DNA from: Halobacillus sp. A1 | GTDB taxonomy: Bacteria > Bacillota > Bacilli > Bacillales > Halobacillaceae | Length of the DNA stretch: 44,427 bases | NCBI RefSeq assembly: GCF_024189295.1 | Contig: NZ_JAIZEN010000022.1 | Location: 1 to 44,427 of the forward strand | Direction: 5' to 3' | In this document: in pieces, positions 1-7,768 of the stretch | Layout: every line of letters begins with the position of its first letter | Position numbering within the stretch: the stretch's first letter is position 1 | Notes under the pieces: model-generated | Databases searched by the model: none | Seen by the model: the letters and a program-made list of their open reading frames with translations, nothing else | What the model was told of the DNA's origin: nothing | Made by a program: the position numbers and the translations under genes

Positions 1-49
1 GTCTAACATCGAATCCCTCACTTTTATGTAGTTCTTTCATTATACAAGA

Positions 50-98
50 AAACACGCATCCTTTCTTTGATTTTCAAAGAAAGGATGCGTGTTTAGTT
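50..98. terminator. Long perfect hairpin, likely terminator
   Basis: A 21-bp perfect inverted repeat (50-70 with 74-94) encloses a 3-nt loop. A-rich and T-rich flanks on the two sides would let it terminate in either direction. The gene it serves probably lies left of the window. Confidence 0.7.
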
Positions 99-205
99 TT
101 ATCATGGACTTTTTCAGTGGCCTCCTTATTGGCGGGGCTTTTTTTGTTGATTATGTGAGCTTTATGAAATGCAGGCAGAAATACTGAAGACTTCATTTTA
201 CATAT

Positions 206-247
206 GGGATTCGTTACTGTATAGAGCAAAGGGTGGTTGGGAAACAA
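206..247 (+). repeat. Fragment of dispersed structured repeat
   Basis: The segment reading GGATTCGTTACTGTATAGAG followed by GGGTGGTTGGGAAAC matches, with a few changes, the arm of the repeat copies at 30400-30452 (opposite strand) and 17935-17975. Only one arm remains. The rest of 100-394 holds no gene that I can support. Confidence 0.5.
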
Positions 248-394
248 GACTGCAGCTTCCTGACGACCCATTCTCCGATTTCTCCGTCATCCTCTATGTA
301 TAAGATTTGCATCAAGCAGCCTCCTCCCCTCTTCATTCACTAATATCTTACATCAATAACCAATTTCGTGTCCTCCCTTTCAAACAATTTTTAC

Positions 395-424
395 TCATAT
401 CTTAGGCAGGCTGTTTCATATAGT
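395..424 (+). promoter_or_regulatory. Candidate sigma-E promoter of cwlJ-gerQ
   Basis: TCATATC (395-401) and CATATAGT (417-424), 15 bp apart, resemble the mother-cell sigma-E consensus (KMATATT and CATACAHT). Bacillus cwlJ is known to be sigma-E dependent, so the position is right. The assignment rests on consensus matching by eye. Confidence 0.45.
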
Positions 425-460
425 GATAGAGAGTCAGCTTTTTCGAAACGAGGTGAAAGC

Positions 461-883
461 ATGGCTGTCGTTCCTTCCAACGAAGAAGACGTTAAATTAT
501 TGGCACGGTTGATGAGAGCGGAAGCCGAAGGAGATGGAAAACTGGGGATGCTGATGGTCGGGAACACCGGGGTGAACCGTGTAAGGGGTAATTGTATTGA
601 TTTCAAAGATATCCGCTCTATCCGTAATATGGTTTATCAAAGTCCGGGCGGGTTCGAGGCGACTCAAAAGGGATACTTTTATCAACGCGCTCGACAGAGG
701 GATATTGATTTAGCACGTCGTGTAATTAGAGGGGAACGTTTTCATCCCGCCACAAATACTCTTTGGTTTTTTATGCCTGAAGGTGACTGTCCAGCTACAT
801 GGTTCGACCAGCCTAATGTCGGCAGGTATAAATCTCACTGTTTCTTTGCTCCAACACGCGCAGATTGTCCGTCCGTTTATTAA
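461..883 (+). CDS. cwlJ: Spore cortex-lytic hydrolase CwlJ
   Basis: This 140-residue protein is a SleB/CwlJ-type cell-wall hydrolase. In spores it degrades cortex peptidoglycan during germination and needs GerQ for its function. The family signature is seen in LLARLMRAEAEG near the N-terminus, with the likely catalytic Glu, then GNTGVNR, YFYQRAR and a C-terminal GDCPATWFDQP...SHCF segment. The length matches B. subtilis CwlJ, and there is no signal peptide, as expected for a coat-associated enzyme made in the mother cell. An in-frame GTG at 368 would add 31 residues, but the ATG at 461 has the AGGTG ribosome site and the family N-terminus MAVV. gerQ follows 21 bp later, the conserved cwlJ-gerQ operon. 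Confidence 0.95.
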   Translation: MAVVPSNEEDVKLLARLMRAEAEGDGKLGMLMVGNTGVNRVRGNCIDFKDIRSIRNMVYQSPGGFEATQKGYFYQRARQRDIDLARRVIRGERFHPATNTLWFFMPEGDCPATWFDQPNVGRYKSHCFFAPTRADCPSVY

Positions 884-904
884 TCTATTGAAGGAGTGAT
901 TGGC

Positions 905-1426
905 TTGGCGAAGAAGTATCAAGGCATGCAAGGAATGCAAGGAATGCAGGGAATGCAGGGAATGCAGGGAATGCCTCATGGCAATGTTCCGTACTACCCT
1001 GGCAATCCTTATATGTATCAACAAGGTATGGGAGGCTCTAACGGATCGAACGGAGGTACTGTTGCCGGTGCAGGCATGCAGGTGCCTACGACTTCCAACG
1101 GTTTCAATTATGGTAGTGGAAGTGGGAATGGGAATTCGCAAGGGATGCTCGCTTTAGAAGAATCCTATATCGAAAATATCCTGCGGTTAAATCGCGGAAA
1201 AGAAGCCACGGTTTATATGACTTTTGAAAATAATGACGAATGGAATGCGAAAGTTTTCAAGGGGATTATCGAAGCCGCTGGTCGTGACCATATCATTTTA
1301 AGTGATCCAAAGACCGATAAAAGGTATATTCTATTGATGGTATACCTCGACTACATTACGTTTGATGAAGAAATCAACTACGACTACCCGTTTAACGGCG
1401 GCACGAACAGTTACTCTCCTCGTTAA
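905..1426 (+). CDS. gerQ: Spore coat protein GerQ
   Basis: GerQ is a spore-coat protein required for CwlJ localisation or function, and in B. subtilis it is cross-linked by transglutaminase through N-terminal lysines. The conserved C-terminal domain is plain (LALEESYIENILRLNRGK, VYMTFENN, WNAKVFKGIIEAAGRDHI, YLDYITFDEEINYDYPF). The N-terminal half is low complexity: six consecutive Gln-Gly-Met units encoded by near-identical 9-nt repeats (920-973), then Gly/Asn/Ser-rich sequence. The TTG at 905 is chosen because AAGGAG at 891-896 lies 8 nt upstream; the GTG at 896 overlaps that site. The resulting N-terminus MAKKYQ keeps two early lysines. The length is 173 residues. Confidence 0.93.
   Translation: MAKKYQGMQGMQGMQGMQGMQGMPHGNVPYYPGNPYMYQQGMGGSNGSNGGTVAGAGMQVPTTSNGFNYGSGSGNGNSQGMLALEESYIENILRLNRGKEATVYMTFENNDEWNAKVFKGIIEAAGRDHIILSDPKTDKRYILLMVYLDYITFDEEINYDYPFNGGTNSYSPR
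920..973 (+). repeat. Six 9-nt tandem repeats inside gerQ
   Basis: Six uninterrupted units of CARGGMATG encode (Gln-Gly-Met)6. The last three units are identical (CAGGGAATG), and units 2 and 3 are identical (CAAGGAATG), which suggests recent unit duplication. The unit length keeps the frame, so copy number can vary without breaking the gene. Confidence 0.9.
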
Positions 1427-1462
1427 ACCACCTGTTCTATACTACTAGAAAGGGGTGATCGT

Positions 1463-1711
1463 ATGCGGCATCCCTATGCACCATTGATGCGCCTGGAGCT
1501 CGCCGCTCTTGGTCTGGCATTACTGCTGGCTATCGTAGCTTTCTTCCATTTGGAGCACCAGTGGATCGTGCTGTTCATGTTATATATTCTTAGTATCAGC
1601 TTACTGATCAATGGTTATATAGAATTAAAAAAGCAGCAGCTAGCTTCTTGTATAAGCCAGTTGCTGCGTGCTGTTATTTTATTGATCTTCACGACCATTT
1701 TATATTTTTAA
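1463..1711 (+). CDS. Small membrane protein, unknown function
   Basis: This 82-residue protein is mostly hydrophobic, with about three membrane segments (roughly residues 10-27, 31-50 and 65-82) and a short basic stretch (LKKQQ) between the last two. The start is supported by AAAGGGGTGATCGT before ATG. It lies 36 bp after gerQ on the same strand and could be read through from the cwlJ-gerQ promoter. Its stop codon overlaps the stop of the convergent ywdK gene (shared TTAA), so no terminator separates them. I do not recognise a family. Confidence 0.75.
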   Translation: MRHPYAPLMRLELAALGLALLLAIVAFFHLEHQWIVLFMLYILSISLLINGYIELKKQQLASCISQLLRAVILLIFTTILYF

Positions 1712-2076
1712 ATGTTCTTGATGATGGCATAGCCAAGCAGAACCCAGCCGATGAGAAAGGATAAGCCGCCAAGCGGGGTAATCATCGCAAAGGTTTTAAT
1801 CCCTGTAGGAGCATACGCGTATAAACTGCCTGAGAATAAAATGATTCCAGCCACGAAGAACCATCCGGCCCCTGTCATCATCACGGTCTGGATTTTGCCC
1901 ATTAATAATGCGGTAACGAACAGAGCCATCGTATGGAACATTTGATAATCGACGGCTTTTTCCCATTGGCTCAGCCCTTTTTCAGAAACTTTGCCTTCCA
2001 GCCCATGGGCGCCAAAGGCTCCGAGGGCAACCGCTAAGAAGCCATTCAACACACCTAAAATTAAAAATATTTTCAA
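1708..2076 (-). CDS. ywdK: DUF423 membrane protein YwdK
   Basis: The 122-residue protein matches the DUF423 family: GVLNGFLAVALGAFGAHGL at the N-terminus, then WEKAVDYQMFHTMALF, with four predicted membrane helices. The function is unknown. The start is TTG at 2076, preceded by AAGGAGTGACAGACG. That ribosome site overlaps the end of the upstream ywdI gene, so the two are probably translated from one message. The ywdI-ywdK-gerQ-cwlJ grouping is the known Bacillus arrangement. Confidence 0.88.
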   Translation of the reverse strand: MKIFLILGVLNGFLAVALGAFGAHGLEGKVSEKGLSQWEKAVDYQMFHTMALFVTALLMGKIQTVMMTGAGWFFVAGIILFSGSLYAYAPTGIKTFAMITPLGGLSFLIGWVLLGYAIIKNI

Positions 2077-2089
2077 CGTCTGTCACTCC

Positions 2090-2395
2090 TTAAAAATCAA
2101 AAATGGATTTTCCGTTCGCCTCATCATGTCCATCCGACTGTGGGGCGGATGTTTGTTTTTGGACAGGCTGATCGTTCCCCATCATTTGTCTGATTTCCTC
2201 GACTGTCGGCTCCTGAACGGAACTTTTCTGCTTTGGAACCGCCTGGGAGGCGCTGTCCTGATCCAACACCAGATCCGCCAGCAGTTTAACCGCGCGGACG
2301 TGCTCACGCACACGATGGTCATCGCCATGGTTCAGCATGGCTTCTTGTATCTCGCTCGACATTTTTTTGAGTATCGTTTGATTTGAAATCGCCAT
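2090..2395 (-). CDS. ywdI: DUF5327 protein YwdI
   Basis: This 101-residue soluble protein begins MAISNQTILKKMSSEIQEAM and continues with RVREHVRAVKLLADLVL, the conserved N-terminal part of the YwdI/DUF5327 family. The C-terminal half is polar and low complexity (Gln, Ser, Pro, Asp), probably disordered. AAAGGAGTCAT lies at a good distance from the ATG at 2395. The function is unknown. It is followed 13 bp later by ywdK in the same direction. Confidence 0.85.
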   Translation of the reverse strand: MAISNQTILKKMSSEIQEAMLNHGDDHRVREHVRAVKLLADLVLDQDSASQAVPKQKSSVQEPTVEEIRQMMGNDQPVQKQTSAPQSDGHDEANGKSIFDF

Positions 2396-2530
2396 ATGAT
2401 ATGACTCCTTTTACAATTGATAAAAAACTTCCGCACTTATCATAACATGCTTCTGTAAGTATGAGCTAACAAGGGCCGTAATTCCCCTTGATTTTTTGCA
2501 GAAAAAAGAGACCCTTCCCTTTAGAGTCCC

Positions 2531-2833
2531 TTACGAAGTCATCCAATAGTCGACGAGCATAATCACGAACATGACGTCACTCGGAGAACTGATGACAACT
2601 AGCTTCAACGTCAGGCTTTTTCTAAAACTTCGACCCTGAGTTGATTCCGTATGGAAATTCGCCCGATTACGATCTCCGCTTACAAAAGCCCCCGTAAGAA
2701 TTCCAGCCAAAAACAAAGGTATTCCTGCTGAAACAGCTATCGTTCTGACGAATAAATTTTCATCTCCCGACATGAACCATACGACGCCTGCTCCTGCCAG
2801 AATAATAAGCCCTATTGCAAAATATTTAAACAA
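2531..2833 (-). CDS. DUF5316 membrane protein
   Basis: The 100-residue product has predicted membrane helices around residues 3-20, 30-52 and 80-98. It contains GAFVSGDRNRANFHTES, the hallmark of the DUF5316 family of small Bacillus membrane proteins, whose function is unknown. A longer reading frame reaches 2989, but its first 52 codons look random. The TTG at 2833 is chosen because AAAGGAGG precedes it by 7 nt (message order AAAGGAGG-CGGTTCC-TTG). No clear terminator follows. Confidence 0.7.
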   Translation of the reverse strand: MFKYFAIGLIILAGAGVVWFMSGDENLFVRTIAVSAGIPLFLAGILTGAFVSGDRNRANFHTESTQGRSFRKSLTLKLVVISSPSDVMFVIMLVDYWMTS

Positions 2834-3072
2834 GGAACCGCCTCCTTTATTATTCTTACGTATCACCTGCTCTTCACGTTTCATTCTGCAAAACCCTGTT
2901 AAATGTCCAGGAAAGGATTGATGGGCGCAAGGGTGGAGCCTCTGTGCTCCCTGTATGTGTGGAGGTGGTGTACATCTTTCGCTTGACATGCTCCAAATAG
3001 CGTTTAGGTTTGGGCTTGTTCCCTGCTCTTAAGTGCTATATTCAGTCATTGGGGTTTCCTACTAATGAACGT

Positions 3073-3291
3073 AAAGAGCTCCGGGAAATCGCGAGACTCC
3101 TGTGGGAAGAGAGTGCTTGGTGAGATCCCGCAGGACGGGACGTCCGAGGAAGCTCACCGCGCTCCCACGGAAAGGGAGTGATTTCCCGGAGCTCTTTGCA
3201 CTGTTAAACATAACGGAAACATCCCCAAACAGCTCGAAACTGAGCCTTCAGCATAAGGAAGCTTATATGAATATCAACACGGAACTTTAAC
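3073..3291 (+). repeat. Dispersed structured repeat, well-preserved copy
   Basis: An 18-bp perfect inverted repeat (3073-3090 with 3180-3197) encloses a conserved core with GAGACTCCTGTGGGA, an inner stem GGTGAG/CTCACC (3119-3124 with 3153-3158) and an apical GGACGTCC palindrome. A right arm follows, ending in TGAATATCAACACGGAAC and TTTAAC (to 3289), as in the copies at 18342 and 37250. It fills the gap between the DUF5316 and sodium symporter genes. The remainder of 2834-3072 holds nothing I recognise. Confidence 0.85.
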
Positions 3292-3302
3292 AAGGCCTCT
3301 CA

Positions 3303-3341
3303 CAAAAAAAACAGCTTCACCCCTCACAGGATGAAGCTGCT
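3303..3341 (-). terminator. Terminator of the sodium symporter gene
   Basis: Stem CAGCTTCA (3312-3319) pairs with TGAAGCTG (3332-3339). It is followed on the minus strand by a run of eight T (A tract 3303-3310). Confidence 0.85.
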
Positions 3342-3347
3342 TCCATC

Positions 3348-4685
3348 TTATATAAACCCTAAAGCATTTAAGAAAATTAAAACGATCAATACCGGCGCTA
3401 GGAACTTGATAATTACATACCATACTTGTCCTATTGATGAGCCTGTGAAATCTGTAGCCTCGAGTGCCTGCTGTTTCGTGAAATACCAGCCGACAAACAA
3501 CGCCATCGCCAATCCTCCTAGTGGCAGCAGTATATTAGAAGCCACGTAGTCCATTGAGTCGAGAATGCCTAAATCTCCGATCGGAGTCACTCCTGACCAA
3601 ATTCCGAACCCTAACGATACAATGATGCCAAGGCAGAACATGATCGCCCCCATGACAACACTTGTGAATTGGCGCGGCCAGTTGAAGACACGCATAAAGT
3701 AAGCGGTCGGCACTTCCAAAATTGATACAGAAGACGATAAAGCCGCTAACACTAAGGCAAAAAAGAACACCAGACCCACAAACCCGCCTAAAGGCATCTG
3801 CTCAAAAATCGTCGGCAGCGTAATGAATACAAGCGGTGGACCCGAAGCAGGATCGATTCCGAATGCAAAAACAGCAGGGAAAATCACAATTCCTGAAACG
3901 ATGGCGAATAAGGAATCCATCAACCCGATCCCCATTGTCGCCCCAGGCAGTTTGTGTTCTTTTGATAAATAACTGCCATACGTCAACATCGCACCCATTC
4001 CAAGACTTAGTGAAAAAAAGGCTTGTCCTAAAGCAGCAATATAAATGGAAGGATCACTAAAAGCGGACCAGTCTGGAGAAAATAAGAATCGCAGACCTTC
4101 AGACGCTCCCTCAAAGGAAACACTGTAAAATGCAAGAACAATTAATATGATAGCAAGTACGGGCATAAATATTTTATTAGCCGATTCGATCCCTCTCTTA
4201 ACACCGCTGACAACGATGATGATCGTCAGTGCCATAAATAAAGCGACCCAGAACAGCGGCTGCCACGAATGAGAGGTAAAGGCACCAAAGGCCCCCTCAT
4301 ATCCAGCCTCGGGCTGTGAAGCGAAACTTCCTGTGATGTAATTCCACAAGTAAAACATTGACCAGCCAGCGACTACACTGTAAAACCCTAAAATTAAAAA
4401 AGCGCTGAACACACCAAAAAAGCCTGTTAAAAACCAAGGGGTCCCCGGTGCCAGTTTTTTGAAAGAACCTACGACGTCACTCTGCGCTTTTCGTCCAATA
4501 CTGACTTCAGTCAGCAAAAGCGGGACAGCGATCAAAATGACAAACAAAAGATATAAAATTAAAAAGGCGCCTCCTCCATTGTTTCCTGCTACAAAAGAGA
4601 ACCGCCAAATATTGCCCAGCCCGACAGCAGATCCCATAGCAGCAAGCATGAAACCAAGCTTCGTGCCCCATTTTTCTCTTTCCAT
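3348..4685 (-). CDS. SNF-family sodium-dependent transporter
   Basis: A neurotransmitter:sodium symporter (SNF) family protein of the plasma membrane, like B. subtilis YocR/YhdH. It should use the sodium gradient to import a small solute, probably an amino acid; the substrate cannot be read from sequence. The first helix has the family core GSAVGLGNIWRF followed by NNGGGAFLILY, and about eleven or twelve hydrophobic segments follow. Two starts compete: ATG 4697 directly abuts the AAAGGAG, which leaves no spacing, while ATG 4685 lies 12 nt downstream, so I use 4685 (445 residues). It has its own terminator and no evident operon partner. Confidence 0.9.
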   Translation of the reverse strand: MEREKWGTKLGFMLAAMGSAVGLGNIWRFSFVAGNNGGGAFLILYLLFVILIAVPLLLTEVSIGRKAQSDVVGSFKKLAPGTPWFLTGFFGVFSAFLILGFYSVVAGWSMFYLWNYITGSFASQPEAGYEGAFGAFTSHSWQPLFWVALFMALTIIIVVSGVKRGIESANKIFMPVLAIILIVLAFYSVSFEGASEGLRFLFSPDWSAFSDPSIYIAALGQAFFSLSLGMGAMLTYGSYLSKEHKLPGATMGIGLMDSLFAIVSGIVIFPAVFAFGIDPASGPPLVFITLPTIFEQMPLGGFVGLVFFFALVLAALSSSVSILEVPTAYFMRVFNWPRQFTSVVMGAIMFCLGIIVSLGFGIWSGVTPIGDLGILDSMDYVASNILLPLGGLAMALFVGWYFTKQQALEATDFTGSSIGQVWYVIIKFLAPVLIVLIFLNALGFI

Positions 4686-4781
4686 TTTTTTATTCATCTC
4701 CTTTCACTCTAGTATTAAATATTCATCAGCATACCACATTTTATTCATAGAGACGATATATAATCTGACATTACATTTTAT

Positions 4782-5000
4782 TTACAGCTGAATGTCCAAC
4801 CGTGAGGAAGATCGCAGCTTTTTCTTCTCAGTCTGCACAGGCTTCGGACAGAACTGCATACATGGCGTGCCTGTCGTTTTCAGCACGGTCTGTGAAGGCA
4901 CTTCTCTTCCTTTAAATCCATAAGCTTTACATCCCCGAGGAAATTGCGGGTTCCACGTCGAATAAAAATGAATACATTTGAAACAGTTCACTCTGTCCAT
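4782..5000 (-). CDS. Small cysteine-rich protein
   Basis: A 72-residue protein with Cys at 6, 9, 24, 47 and 51: a CxxC near the start (NCFKCIHFY), then PRGCKAYGFKG and PCMQFCPKP. The spacing suggests a small zinc- or metal-binding fold. The tail is basic (EKKKLRSSSR). The ATG at 5000 follows a GGGGAGAGGGG ribosome site; a longer frame to 5060 has no such support. It is transcribed divergently from ywaF across 76 bp. I recognise it only as a conserved Bacillus-type hypothetical. Confidence 0.75.
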   Translation of the reverse strand: MDRVNCFKCIHFYSTWNPQFPRGCKAYGFKGREVPSQTVLKTTGTPCMQFCPKPVQTEKKKLRSSSRLDIQL

Positions 5001-5076
5001 AATACCCCTCTCCCCTTGGTACAGGTATGATAGAATCATAGCACAAGAAATATAGTTCAACTAGGATGTGTTCCTT

Positions 5077-5799
5077 ATGCAGCAATGGTTCGGCTTAACA
5101 AGTGACCACGCTTTTGAAATGTTCGGATTCAGCCATGTCATCATGCTGGCTGTATTTGGACTCGGCTTCCTTCTTATCGTTGTCTACGCTCCCGCTTTAA
5201 GAAAAGGGACGAAGGCTCATCAATGGGTACGCTGGATTTTATTCATTTTCCTTTTCTTATCGGAAGCCAGTTACCAATTGTGGGCTCTTCACCATGGGCT
5301 GGCGTCATCAGCCGAACATTTGCCCCTTCATTTATGTGGAATCGCTTCTCTACTTGGCATGATCAGCCTGCTCACTTATCATAAAAAACTCATTCAAATG
5401 AATGTTTTCATAGGAATCATTCCTGCCCTTATGGCTTTGATCACCCCTGAAATACCTCACGGGTACGAGCATTACCGTTATTGGAAATTTTTCGTTCACC
5501 ATATGGCAATTCCCTGGACAAGCATATTCCTGCTCCTGACTATGAAATTTACAATTAATCTGAAGGGTATGCTCGAAACCTATATGTATTTAGTGCTCTA
5601 TGCTGTAGCAATTGGCGTCTTTAACCGACTATTCGAAACCAATTATTTGTATTTATCCCACCCGCCTCAAGCCGCCCCCTTCTTAAATTACCTCGCTTTT
5701 GGAGCGGGTTATCAAATAAACCTGGCGCTCTTGACACTGACGGTTTTTTTACTGATATTAGTATTCTATAATGGAATAGTTAAGATGAGGAGGCGCTAA
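5077..5799 (+). CDS. ywaF: YwaF-like integral membrane protein
   Basis: A 240-residue protein with about seven membrane helices, of the TIGR02206/YwaF family (related to TMEM164). Visible family features include FGFSHVIMLAVFGLGF near the N-terminus, the conserved HLPLHLCGIASLLG, and FVHHMAIPWTS. The function is not established. The first in-frame GTG (5068) gives three extra residues, but the ATG at 5077 has better spacing from AGGA. The Eis-like gene starts only 4 bp after its stop, so the two are cotranscribed. Confidence 0.85.
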   Translation: MQQWFGLTSDHAFEMFGFSHVIMLAVFGLGFLLIVVYAPALRKGTKAHQWVRWILFIFLFLSEASYQLWALHHGLASSAEHLPLHLCGIASLLGMISLLTYHKKLIQMNVFIGIIPALMALITPEIPHGYEHYRYWKFFVHHMAIPWTSIFLLLTMKFTINLKGMLETYMYLVLYAVAIGVFNRLFETNYLYLSHPPQAAPFLNYLAFGAGYQINLALLTLTVFLLILVFYNGIVKMRRR

Positions 5800-5803
5800 A
5801 ACA

Positions 5804-7036
5804 ATGGATTTTAAACAAATGGATGATTTTAAGACGTTTACCGATATACTGAGCCGCTGTTACCCGATGATGGAGGTGCGGACCGCTGAAGATAAAAAAG
5901 AAATGACTGAACACCGCAAACGGATGGAATCGTACGATATGGTTTCTCATAATGCTGTTTATGAAGAGGATCAAATGGTGGGCGGCTACATAGCATACGC
6001 CTTTCCTATGAATGTTTATGACCAAACGCTCCCTTCTGTCGGAGTCGGTACGCTCGCGGTCGACCTCCCTTATAAAAAAAGAGGAATTGCGAAAGACATG
6101 ATAATCCACGCCATCGGGAAAGCTCGCGGAGAAGGCTTCCCTCTTATGCAGCTCTACCCTTTCCGGCCGGACTTTTACCGGAAGATGGGATTCGGTTTCG
6201 GACCTCAGCTGAACGTATTCCGTGTATCTCCGGGCCAGGTCCCTTATTTTAATGAGGCGGATGCTGTCATTCCTTTGAACGAAAATCATCTGGAAGACAT
6301 TAAACGCTGTTACCACGACTGGGCGGAAGATCACCATGGAGCCTGTGATAAACAGGAGTACGAATTTCGTCATATAGCTGCAGAACATACGCATACAGTA
6401 GGCTGCCGGATAAACGGACAGTTAAAAGGGTACCTCGTTTATGAAATGAAACAGGATAGCAGCTTCAAGCATGACTTGAAGATTATCGACTGGTTCAGCA
6501 ATTCTAATGAAGCTTTTCAATCATTGCTTACTTTCCTTCATCAACAGAAGGACCAGGTATCGAATATCATTTTCCCTACCTTCGATGATGACTTCGCCTT
6601 TATGTTCCATGATCCTCGTCACGCGTCGAAGCAATTGATCCATCGTATCTATCATGGCACCCATGAACGGGGTACGGGACTCATGTACCGGATTGTTAAC
6701 GTTCCTCTTTTCATGATGTATATTGCCGATCATTCTTTTGGACAGCAAACGGTCGCCATCAACTTTAAAGTGACTGATTCACTGTTGAATGAAGAAAGTG
6801 CGCATAGTATCCAATTTCAAAACGGCAAGCCTCAGATGAGTGATGAGCATCTTGGTCATGGTATCAGCTTGTCTATAGATATTGCTGATCTTTCTTCTCT
6901 GCTGATGGGATGCATTCCCTTACAGAAGCTGCTCGATTATAATAAAGCAGACGCTGATGGTAACCATGATGAGATCGCTAAAGCTATTGAATTGTTTGGC
7001 AGACCGACTAAACCGGTAAGCTGGACGTTTTTTTAA
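5804..7036 (+). CDS. Eis-like GNAT acetyltransferase
   Basis: A 410-residue protein of the Eis family, which acetylates amines with acetyl-CoA. The N-terminal GNAT domain shows the acetyl-CoA loop (VDLPYKKRGIAKDMI) and RPDFYRKMGF, whose Tyr corresponds to the proposed catalytic acid. A second GNAT-like region follows, then a sterol-carrier-like C-terminal domain from about residue 290. The last residue is Phe, as in mycobacterial Eis, where the terminal carboxylate serves in catalysis. GAGGAGGCGCTAAAACA precedes ATG, and the ribosome site overlaps the end of ywaF. The substrate is unknown. It could affect aminoglycosides, but sequence alone does not show that. Confidence 0.88.
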   Translation: MDFKQMDDFKTFTDILSRCYPMMEVRTAEDKKEMTEHRKRMESYDMVSHNAVYEEDQMVGGYIAYAFPMNVYDQTLPSVGVGTLAVDLPYKKRGIAKDMIIHAIGKARGEGFPLMQLYPFRPDFYRKMGFGFGPQLNVFRVSPGQVPYFNEADAVIPLNENHLEDIKRCYHDWAEDHHGACDKQEYEFRHIAAEHTHTVGCRINGQLKGYLVYEMKQDSSFKHDLKIIDWFSNSNEAFQSLLTFLHQQKDQVSNIIFPTFDDDFAFMFHDPRHASKQLIHRIYHGTHERGTGLMYRIVNVPLFMMYIADHSFGQQTVAINFKVTDSLLNEESAHSIQFQNGKPQMSDEHLGHGISLSIDIADLSSLLMGCIPLQKLLDYNKADADGNHDEIAKAIELFGRPTKPVSWTFF

Positions 7037-7050
7037 GTGAGTATTTACCT

Positions 7051-7220
7051 GGTTTCGTTGTTTTGTATAGAGAAATGGGGTCTTGGAAATGGATCGCTTT
7101 CCGCGGGGAAGACGGCAAGTCTCCTCGAGCTAACGCTCTGCGGGGTCTTGCCAGTCTATCCTTTCCCGCAGGAGTCTCACCATTTCCAAGACCCATTACG
7201 ATAATTTGAGGAACGAAACC
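7051..7220 (-). repeat. Dispersed structured repeat, 170-bp copy
   Basis: The ends are GGTTTCGTT (7051-7059) and AACGAAACC (7212-7220). Inside, a 14-bp perfect stem GGTCTTGGAAATGG/CCATTTCCAAGACC (7079-7092 with 7180-7193) encloses the core. Read on the minus strand it has GGTGAGACTCCTGCGGGA, inner stem GGCAAG/CTTGCC and GGAAAGCGATCC. It lies between convergent genes. Confidence 0.85.
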
Positions 7221-7421
7221 ATTTCTCGGATCATAAAACGCGCGTTTCAATGGAAGATTGATTTGCCTGACCTTAAGCACATTGGTTCTTTATTCAACCA
7301 GTTTAATTTATAAATTGGGGGGCTATTTATCTACAAGGGCGGGCACGTACCAGAAGACTCGGACGTGCGTCCGTTAGCCACAAAAAGGCTTTTGGAAAAC
7401 TCAAATTTTCTCTACTAACTT
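7221..7421. other. Gene-free stretch with one hairpin
   Basis: No gene is supported. The only structure I see is GCACGT (7343-7348) paired with ACGTGC (7363-7368), and a weaker GCC/GGC pair after it (7377-7390). Confidence 0.4.
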
Positions 7422-7458
7422 AAACAGCCCTTTTCTTCAACAAGGAAAAGGGCTGTTT
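7422..7458. terminator. Terminator of the phasin-like/AarF unit
   Basis: Perfect 14-bp stem AAACAGCCCTTTTC (7422-7435) and GAAAAGGGCTGTTT (7445-7458). It lies just 3' of the minus-strand phasin-like gene; a T-rich flank on the plus side may make it bidirectional. Confidence 0.85.
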
Positions 7459-7460
7459 CT

Positions 7461-7754
7461 TTACTGTTTGTTTTGATTTTCCAGTCGCTGCAGTCTGGCT
7501 TCTAGTAATTCATATTCTTCACGGGTGACAAAACCAAGCTCTTTGACATGGTCCTGCATTCGCGCCTGGGCTTGTTCATTCCATTCTTTATTTTTCACTT
7601 CTCCTTTGGCCAGCCAGGCATTCAGCATTTCTCTTGCTTCCGCCGGGGACACATCCCCTTTTCTGACCATTTCGTTCAGACCTTTTTCGAATTTCTCTTT
7701 TCCGCTGATAGCTGCGCCTAATCCCAGGTAAAACCCTTTCCTTAACAAACTCAT
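7461..7754 (-). CDS. Phasin-like coiled-coil protein
   Basis: A 97-residue, mostly helical, charged protein: MSLLRKGFYLGLGAAISGKEKFEK, then heptad-like helices and a C-terminal LLEARLQRLENQ coiled coil. It resembles the phasin-family proteins often encoded beside AarF/ABC1 kinases. The Gly-rich hydrophobic N-terminus could touch a membrane or a granule surface. GGAGGAATCAGT precedes the ATG. It follows the AarF gene by 14 bp and shares its terminator, so it is the second gene of a two-gene operon. Its role is not known; a regulatory or scaffold partner of the kinase is an inference. Confidence 0.75.
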   Translation of the reverse strand: MSLLRKGFYLGLGAAISGKEKFEKGLNEMVRKGDVSPAEAREMLNAWLAKGEVKNKEWNEQAQARMQDHVKELGFVTREEYELLEARLQRLENQNKQ

Positions 7755-7768
7755 ACTGATTCCTCCTT

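Noticed and set aside
920-973. Short tandem repeats as a possible CRISPR array
   Set aside because: The units are 9 nt with no spacers and are in frame within gerQ.
710-1141. Minus-strand frame with repeated His-Ser-Leu
   Set aside because: It is the antisense of the Gln-Gly-Met repeats of gerQ and runs over the well-supported cwlJ and gerQ genes.
2500-2528. Terminator after the DUF5316 gene
   Set aside because: The only stem is five pairs including a G-T pair with a large loop, too weak to call.
3102-3290. Open reading frame of 62 codons inside a repeat
   Set aside because: It lies wholly in the structured repeat, has no ribosome site, and its sequence only translates the repeat; similar frames at 7008-7280, 30247-30588, 37240-37512 and 37939-38171 are rejected for the same reason.
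5780-6394. 204-codon minus-strand frame
   Set aside because: It is antisense to the Eis-like gene, has no ribosome site and shows no family features.
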